Assembly (NCBI GenBank): GCA_050736615.1
Contig: JBOHWL010000139.1
Coordinates: 1 to 28,245, forward strand
Length of the DNA stretch: 28,245 nucleotides
Direction of reading: 5' to 3'
DNA from: JBOHWJ01 sp050736615
Lineage (GTDB): Bacteria > Desulfobacterota > Binatia > Binatales > Binataceae
Positions within the stretch are counted from its first letter, which is position 1. Every line of letters starts with the position of its first letter. Below the pieces are notes generated by a model. It made no database searches and was not told the origin of the DNA. It saw only the letters and a list, made by a program, of their open reading frames with translations. Shown here piece by piece: positions 23,343 to 28,245 of this stretch. A program made the position numbers and the translations under genes.

Positions 23343-25040
23343 TTAGCGAACATCTTTTGCATCAGCCGCGCTGCTCGCTCCAATGTGATCTTCAGGCAAA
23401 GGCACGGAGCGCATAAAATGCTCGAGCTCGGCGCGCTCGCGCACGTGATCCCAACCGAATTCTCCAGCCATGATACGCGCCACCGCCGGCGCGGAGGCCG
23501 CCGCCTGATGCGGTGCCCGCCACACCATCGCGGTGCGCCGGATCAGAAAATCCGCGATACAACGTGCCATCTCGGCGCGAACGGCGAAGACCACTTCCGC
23601 CGCAATCGCCGGCGCTCCCGGCGCCAGCCGCGCGGCCAACTCCGTACGCCGATGGGCCAGGCGCGCGACTTGTCCCGCCCGCGTGCCGTAGCGAGCTGTC
23701 AGCATTGGGCGGATGTCCAATGGCAATTCCGCCATCGCGCGCCGATAAGCGTCCGCCTCTTTTGCGTCCAGTGATAACGGACGCGCGCCCGGCAAGGGAA
23801 CCTCCGTGGTAATGGTTTTGACCCCGCGTCGTCCCAGGGCCGCGCCCAGCCGATCCACCAGCTTCTCCGCCATTTCGCGATGGGTCGTGAGCTTGCCGCC
23901 AGCCATGGTCTGCAGTCCAGAAGGGCTGACAATGGTCACATCTTCGCGTGAAATCATCGACGGCCGCAGCCCACGCCGTCCTGCCGTCAACGCACGCAGT
24001 CCCGCGAAACTATATGAGATATCGCCCGGAGTGATTCGGGCTTCCGGCAGCGCGTCAGCGACCACGCCGAGCAAATAGGTGATGTCCTGGGCATCGGCAA
24101 CGACGTTGGCGCGGTCACCTGTGTAATCGGTGTCGGTGGTGCCGATGAGCACGTAGCCATTATGCGGCATCACGAACACGACGCGCCCGGCGCCGTCGTT
24201 GAGCAGCAGGGCATTGCGCAAGGGTAGCAGCTTGCCGCTGACCACCAGATGTACGCCCTTGGTCAATCTAATCGCGGGCGCCGCCTGCGCATCATCCATC
24301 AGGCGGATGTCATCACTCCACGGACCAGCGGCATTGACGAAGCGGCGCGCCCGCAATTCGAACTGCGCACCGCCCGCGAGATCGCGCAGATGGGCGGCGG
24401 CAAGCCGCACGCCATTTTTCGAAAACCCCTCCGCTGCCACGTAGTTCGCGATCGCCGCGCCATGGTAGGCCGCGTCCAACGCGTTCTCGAGGGTCAAGCG
24501 CGCATCATCGCCCCAGGCGTCGAAGTAAACCGCCCCGCCAGTCAGTCCCGCGGTTTTTAACCTGGGCTCGAAATCGCTGACGCGAGCGGCGGCGAGTCGG
24601 TGATGGCGTTCGGCCCGCGGCGCTCGCGCCAGCAAGTCGTAAAGAATGAGTCCCGCACTGAGAGCGAATCGGCCCGGACGATCGCCACGATAGAATGGCA
24701 ACAGAAAACGTAGCCGACGCACCAGATGGGGTGCCGTCACCAGGCGCAGGCGCTCGCGCTCGCGCAAAGCTTCGCGCACTAACCGCAATTGCCCCTGCGG
24801 CAGATAACGCAGCCCGCCATGGATCAGTTTCGAGGAGCACGACGAAGTCGCGCCGGCGAAGTCCGCACGCTCGATCAGGGCCACGCGAAAACCGCGCATC
24901 GCGGCGTCGCGCGCAATCGCCGCGCCGTTGATGCCGCCGCCGATTACGGCGACATCGAAGGACTCATCACGCAGACGGCGCAACTGCTCGCCGCGATCAA
25001 TGCGCCCATACGCGCCGCCGATTGGTTGAAAGGCTGGCAC
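23343..25040 (-). CDS. glpD: FAD-dependent glycerol-3-phosphate dehydrogenase
   Basis: A 565-residue membrane-associated flavoprotein that oxidises glycerol-3-phosphate to dihydroxyacetone phosphate and passes electrons to quinone. The FAD fold is DVAVIGGGINGAAIARDAAM (29-48), with the family block TSSCSSKLIHGGLRYL just after; GTTDTDYTGD, SYSFAGLRAL and MAGGKLTTHREMAE are also typical of GlpD. The C-terminal GlpD cap domain is present (about 390-520). GTG 25040 is the apparent start, without a ribosome site; the first 25 residues are not conserved, so a later start is possible. Together with the glycerate kinase 2 kb upstream it suggests use of C3 polyols and acids. No glpK or glpF is in the window. 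Confidence 0.95.
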   Translation of the reverse strand: MPAFQPIGGAYGRIDRGEQLRRLRDESFDVAVIGGGINGAAIARDAAMRGFRVALIERADFAGATSSCSSKLIHGGLRYLPQGQLRLVREALRERERLRLVTAPHLVRRLRFLLPFYRGDRPGRFALSAGLILYDLLARAPRAERHHRLAAARVSDFEPRLKTAGLTGGAVYFDAWGDDARLTLENALDAAYHGAAIANYVAAEGFSKNGVRLAAAHLRDLAGGAQFELRARRFVNAAGPWSDDIRLMDDAQAAPAIRLTKGVHLVVSGKLLPLRNALLLNDGAGRVVFVMPHNGYVLIGTTDTDYTGDRANVVADAQDITYLLGVVADALPEARITPGDISYSFAGLRALTAGRRGLRPSMISREDVTIVSPSGLQTMAGGKLTTHREMAEKLVDRLGAALGRRGVKTITTEVPLPGARPLSLDAKEADAYRRAMAELPLDIRPMLTARYGTRAGQVARLAHRRTELAARLAPGAPAIAAEVVFAVRAEMARCIADFLIRRTAMVWRAPHQAAASAPAVARIMAGEFGWDHVRERAELEHFMRSVPLPEDHIGASSAADAKDVR

Positions 25041-25143
25041 TTTAGAAGGTTAGATGGAGAAGCGCATCCGCGGCTAAAATCCCGAGTGTGCGTTCGGCGA
25101 TTTAAAGATCCTTAATCTCGCGCAACTCTGGCGCAGTTCCGGC

Positions 25144-25239
25144 GGACTTGGTTTGCTCGCTCCGCCTGCGGCTTCACTAGTCAATTTTGACGCACCTCGC
25201 GGACTCGTTTGCTCGCTCCGCCTGCGGCTTCACTAGTCA
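25144..25239. repeat. Two direct copies of a dispersed repeat, 56-base period
   Basis: A 32-base run is identical at 25152-25183 and 25208-25239 (ending CGGCTTCACTAGTCA). The segment 25191-25226 matches 9233-9268 in the MITE-like element at 35 of 36 bases. The array fills most of the 192-base gap before glpD. Copy two contains the stop codon (CTA at 25233-25235) of the molybdoprotein gene. Confidence 0.8.
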
Positions 25240-25841
25240 TTGTCTTCCTCGAATGAATAGCGCTCTTCGGCCCATGGATCGCCATGATTATGGTAGCCGC
25301 GCACCTCCCAAAAGCCCCGCTGATCCTTGATGCGGAATTCGATTGCCCGCACCCATTTGGCACTCTTCCATCCGTAGAGCTTCGGCACCACCAGACGTAA
25401 CGGAAAGCCGTGATTGGGCGCGAGCTCGTGGCCGTCATGACGGTACGCCAGCATCACGTCATCGTCGAAAAATTCCTCGAGCGGCAAATTGGTGGAGTAA
25501 CCGCCGTCGCAATGAATCAGCACAAAACGCGCGTCGGGTTTGAGTTTCACCAGCTTGAGCAGCTCGGTGATCCTGACACCTTCCCAAACGTTGTCGAAAC
25601 GCGACCAAGTCGTCACGCAATGGAAATCCGAAACCTGCCGCGACATTGGCAGCGCGCGCACTTGCTGGTAATCAAGCCGCAATGGCGTTTCCACCAGCCC
25701 GATCACACGGAAATCCCATTTCTCCGGATGGAAGCGCGGCGTCGCTCCATAGCTCAGCACCGGAAAACCAACGGTCAGATATTGTCCGGCGGGCATACGC
25801 TTGCCCGGCGCCGCTTCAACGGCCCGCTTTGAATTGCTCAT
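25233..25841 (-). CDS. Sulfite-oxidase-like molybdopterin oxidoreductase
   Basis: A 202-residue protein of the small sulfite-oxidase/MsrP-like family. The molybdenum ligand is Cys75 in SDFHCVTTWSRFDN; further family marks are WEGVRITELL, the HCDGGYSTNLP loop, NHGFPLRLVVPKLYGWKSAKW and a WEVRGYHNHGDPW end. Members bind molybdopterin and reduce or oxidise small S- or N-oxides; the substrate here is unknown. There is no Tat or Sec signal, so it is probably cytoplasmic, unlike MsrP. ATG 25841 has AAGGA six bases upstream. Its last residues and stop fall in the dispersed repeat, so the native C-terminus may have been replaced. It follows the isocitrate dehydrogenase gene by 41 bases, possibly in one transcript. 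Confidence 0.9.
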   Translation of the reverse strand: MSNSKRAVEAAPGKRMPAGQYLTVGFPVLSYGATPRFHPEKWDFRVIGLVETPLRLDYQQVRALPMSRQVSDFHCVTTWSRFDNVWEGVRITELLKLVKLKPDARFVLIHCDGGYSTNLPLEEFFDDDVMLAYRHDGHELAPNHGFPLRLVVPKLYGWKSAKWVRAIEFRIKDQRGFWEVRGYHNHGDPWAEERYSFEEDND

Positions 25842-25882
25842 GAAACATCCTTAGCGAAGCTTTGGCACTGGCGAAAGCTTGA

Positions 25883-26953
25883 TCACCCGCCGTTTTTCAT
25901 CGAGCGCAAAATTGCCGCAGTCATTTCGTCAGTGCTCGCCTTACCGCCCAAATCCGGCGTGAGTGCGCGGCCCGCGCGCAGCACGCGCCCGACCGCCGAT
26001 CGAATCAATTCTCCAGCCTTTGGATAGCCGACGTAATCGGCCATCATCGCGCCCGAAAGGATGGCGGCGATCGGATTGGCCACATTATGGCCGGCGATAT
26101 CCGGAGCGGTCCCGTGCACCGCCTCGAAAATCGCACCATGCTCGCCATAGTTGGCCCCAGGCACCATGCCGAGTCCGCCAACCAGTCCCGCGCAGAGGTC
26201 GGAGACAATATCGCCGTAAAGATTTTCCAGCAGCAGCATGTCAAAACGACCCGGCTCGCTCACCAAGCGCATGCAGGCGGCGTCCACGATTTGCTCGTCG
26301 TAATGAATATCCTTGTATGCGGCCGCGACTTTGCGCGCGCATTTTAAAAACAGGCCGTCGGACAGTTTCATGATGTTGGCCTTGTGGATTGCGACTATCG
26401 ATTTGCGCTGATTGCGCCGCGCGTATTCAAAGGCAAACCGCGCGATGCGGGTGGACGCGCGCGCCGTTATCACCTTGACGCTTTCGACCACTCCGGGGGT
26501 CACCTGATGTTCGATACCGGCGTAGAGATCCTCGGTATTTTCGCGCACCACCACCAGATCAACGTTGCGAAAGGGGGTGTGCACTCCGGCGAAACTGCGG
26601 GTTGGCCGCAGATTGGCATAAAGATCGAAGGTCTTGCGCAAATAAACGTTGATCGAGCGATAGCCCTCGCCCACTCGCGTCTCGAGCGGTCCCTTGAGCG
26701 CCACACGGGTGCGTTTGAGCGAAGTTATCAAGCTGTCCGGCACGGCGGTGCCATATTTTTTCATCGCCGCCGCTCCGGCTTCCTGCCGGTCCCATTCGAT
26801 GAGCACCCCTGCCGCCTCAAGTACCCGGATAGCCGCGCCGATTACCTCGGGGCCGACACCGTCACCCGGAACCAGCGTCGCTTTACGCACCCGGCTGTCA
26901 CTATCGCCGCCGGACCGTTCAGTTTTCTTCACGCCGCGCCTCACGCAATCCAT
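25883..26953 (-). CDS. icd: NAD-dependent isocitrate dehydrogenase (IDH/IPMDH family)
   Basis: A 356-residue decarboxylating dehydrogenase. The core begins near 24 (ATLVPGDGVGPEV). Substrate contacts YRSINVYLRKTFDLYANLRP (98-117, Ser100), catalytic Lys191 (HKANIMK), metal ligands Asp224, Asp248 and Asp252 are present. RENTEDLYAGIEH (137-149) is the isocitrate-type block, not that of isopropylmalate dehydrogenase. After HGTAP the sequence is DIAG (Asp285-Ile286), the NAD-specific pair; NADP enzymes have Lys-Tyr. Short eukaryotic-IDH3-like length rather than the 415 of E. coli Icd. ATG 26953 has GGGGAGGG 15 bases upstream; a later GTG is possible. Homoisocitrate or tartrate activity cannot be excluded. 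Confidence 0.87.
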   Translation of the reverse strand: MDCVRRGVKKTERSGGDSDSRVRKATLVPGDGVGPEVIGAAIRVLEAAGVLIEWDRQEAGAAAMKKYGTAVPDSLITSLKRTRVALKGPLETRVGEGYRSINVYLRKTFDLYANLRPTRSFAGVHTPFRNVDLVVVRENTEDLYAGIEHQVTPGVVESVKVITARASTRIARFAFEYARRNQRKSIVAIHKANIMKLSDGLFLKCARKVAAAYKDIHYDEQIVDAACMRLVSEPGRFDMLLLENLYGDIVSDLCAGLVGGLGMVPGANYGEHGAIFEAVHGTAPDIAGHNVANPIAAILSGAMMADYVGYPKAGELIRSAVGRVLRAGRALTPDLGGKASTDEMTAAILRSMKNGG

Positions 26954-27044
26954 TCATCTGATTCGCAACCCTCCCCGTGCGCCACGTCCGCGCAGCCTCA
27001 AAAACCTAGCCGTCGCGGGCACAGCGCGCCTCTGTTGGTAATTC

Positions 27045-28245
27045 TCAAACGTGAAAGTTTATCAGAGCGATGAACACGTCCGCGACGTTGGTGCCGGTGG
27101 ATCCAAGCAAAAGCGCATCACCCAACGCTTTGAACAACGGATACGAATCATTGCGGCGGAGCATCGCCTGGGCGTCGAATCCGGCTTCGCTGGCGCGGAC
27201 GATCGTCTCGGGCGTGACGATCGCGCCGGCCGCATCGGTGGGACCGTCGATACCATCGGTGCCAGCGAACAGTGCCATAATTCGCCGTCCGGCACCGCCA
27301 CGTGCCAATTCCAGCGCCATCGCCAACGCGCATTGTTGCGCGCGTCCGCCAGCTCCGGCACCCCTGACCGTCACCACGGGCTCGCCACCCGCGACCATGC
27401 AGACGCGCGGTTGCGCAATCGCGCAGGCCTGCGCCGCCAATCGGGCGCCGAGCTCGTCCGCCTCACCATGCAGATCACGGGCTCGCATGACGCAGTATCC
27501 GAGCCCCGCGGCGGCCTCAGCCGCGGCATCGACGGCCATGCGGTTATCACCCACAATCATAGTGATGACGCGCTCGAATCGCGCGTCGCCGGGTTTCAGC
27601 GTTTCTTCAATTTCTCCCGCGACCCCCCGCTCGAGACGATCCCGCGCCGATTCCGGCGCACGACCCCATAAGCCGCGCCGCTTCAGCACTACGACGGCGT
27701 CGGCAAAGGTGGTTGGATCGCCGGCGGCCGGTCCGGAGCCGATAGTGTCGAGATCATTGCCGGGGACGTCGGACAAAACCAGCGCCGCCACGCGCACGCC
27801 GGGCATCGCGCGCAGCAGCCCACCACCCTTGATCACGGACAGATGTTTGCGTACGGCGTTAAGCTCGTGAATATTCGCTCCGGACCGCATCAATGCCAAC
27901 GACAGCGCGGCCTTATCGGCAAGGGTTATACCATCGGCCGGCACCGTCATCAGGGCTGAAGCGCCGCCACTGAGCGCGAGCACCAACAATTCGTCGGACG
28001 CTGTCGCTCGCGCAAAATTCAGCGCCGCCCGGCCCGCCATTTCGGAAGACGCATCGGGAATCGGATGCGCCGCGTGCAGCAGCGCAATTCTTGACCAAAC
28101 TGCACTCGTCGCTTCGGTAGTCGGATCCACCGTGTCCAGCCCTGGTCCGGGTACAATTACGAGTCCCGCACGCAAGCGATCGCTCAACCGATCCGCGAGT
28201 TCGGCCGCCATCCCCAAAGCGGCCTTGCCCACCGCCAGCACCCGC
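27045..28245 (-). CDS. Glycerate 2-kinase (DUF4147/MOFRL family), 5' end off the window
   Basis: The frame is open to the right edge; the start (about 40 residues) is missing, since the first visible residues RVLAVGKAALGM are the usual phosphate-binding block near position 45. DUF4147 domain: LALSGGASALM, INELNAVRKHLS-type block (HELNAVRKHLSVIKGGGLL), VLSDVPGNDLDTIGSGP with the catalytic Asp/Gly loop. MOFRL domain (last 130 residues): VAGGEPVVTVRGAGAGGRAQQ and ALFAGTDGIDGPTDAAGAI. It phosphorylates D-glycerate to 2-phosphoglycerate in the serine, glyoxylate or glycerol salvage routes. It is upstream of the isocitrate dehydrogenase gene with 91 bases between. Confidence 0.93.
   Translation of the reverse strand, partial: RVLAVGKAALGMAAELADRLSDRLRAGLVIVPGPGLDTVDPTTEATSAVWSRIALLHAAHPIPDASSEMAGRAALNFARATASDELLVLALSGGASALMTVPADGITLADKAALSLALMRSGANIHELNAVRKHLSVIKGGGLLRAMPGVRVAALVLSDVPGNDLDTIGSGPAAGDPTTFADAVVVLKRRGLWGRAPESARDRLERGVAGEIEETLKPGDARFERVITMIVGDNRMAVDAAAEAAAGLGYCVMRARDLHGEADELGARLAAQACAIAQPRVCMVAGGEPVVTVRGAGAGGRAQQCALAMALELARGGAGRRIMALFAGTDGIDGPTDAAGAIVTPETIVRASEAGFDAQAMLRRNDSYPLFKALGDALLLGSTGTNVADVFIALINFHV

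Overview
The window (about 60% GC by eye, most codons ending in G or C) reads as a chromosomal segment of a Gram-negative bacterium. The lipoprotein LptE implies an outer membrane. The order yceD-rpmF-plsX-fabD-acpP-nrdR-ribD-ribBA-nusB-lptE-holA, with rpsT nearby, resembles deltaproteobacterial or Desulfobacterota-like genomes, and a little-cultured lineage such as Binatota is possible. That placement is inference from gene order. No tRNA, rRNA, CRISPR array, prophage or transposase gene was seen.

Left part (1-8.2 kb). A polytopic GT-C-like membrane protein runs off the left edge on the plus strand. It is followed by a lower-GC stretch holding a secreted protein that is intact only after a one-base frame change. 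On the minus strand lies a tightly coupled three-gene envelope glycosylation cluster (8167 to 2320). It encodes a 977-residue protein with two GT-C halves, the second PMT-like; a bitopic membrane protein with an extracytoplasmic jelly-roll-like domain; and a GT-C-like membrane protein with a C-terminal PA14 domain. Just past its end is a decayed copy of the second gene's 3' end (2113-2265), so this cluster has been duplicated and partly lost.

Middle (8.3-12 kb). This holds an alpha/beta-hydrolase esterase, a 150-bp MITE-like element with terminal inverted repeats, mazG, a small helical stress-type protein, rpsT, a small membrane protein and a small zinc-ribbon protein.

Core block (12.1-21.2 kb, minus strand). 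Transcription runs yceD, rpmF, plsX, fabD, acpP, nrdR, ribD, ribBA, nusB, lptE, holA. It joins ribosome and fatty-acid/phospholipid initiation, riboflavin synthesis and its regulator neighbours, LPS transport and the replication clamp loader. Genes often found in such blocks (fabH, fabG, fabF, ribE, ribH) are absent. The RibB half of RibBA lacks key active-site residues while its RibA half is intact.

Right part (21.4-28.2 kb). A secreted gluzincin-type metallopeptidase lies on the plus strand. On the minus strand follow nth, glpD, a sulfite-oxidase-like molybdoprotein, an NAD-type isocitrate dehydrogenase and a glycerate 2-kinase cut by the right edge. GlpD and glycerate kinase suggest glycerol/glycerate catabolism feeding glycolysis, with the dehydrogenase supplying the citric-acid cycle. 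A dispersed repeat shared with the 9-kb element lies between glpD and the molybdoprotein gene and contributes the latter's stop codon.
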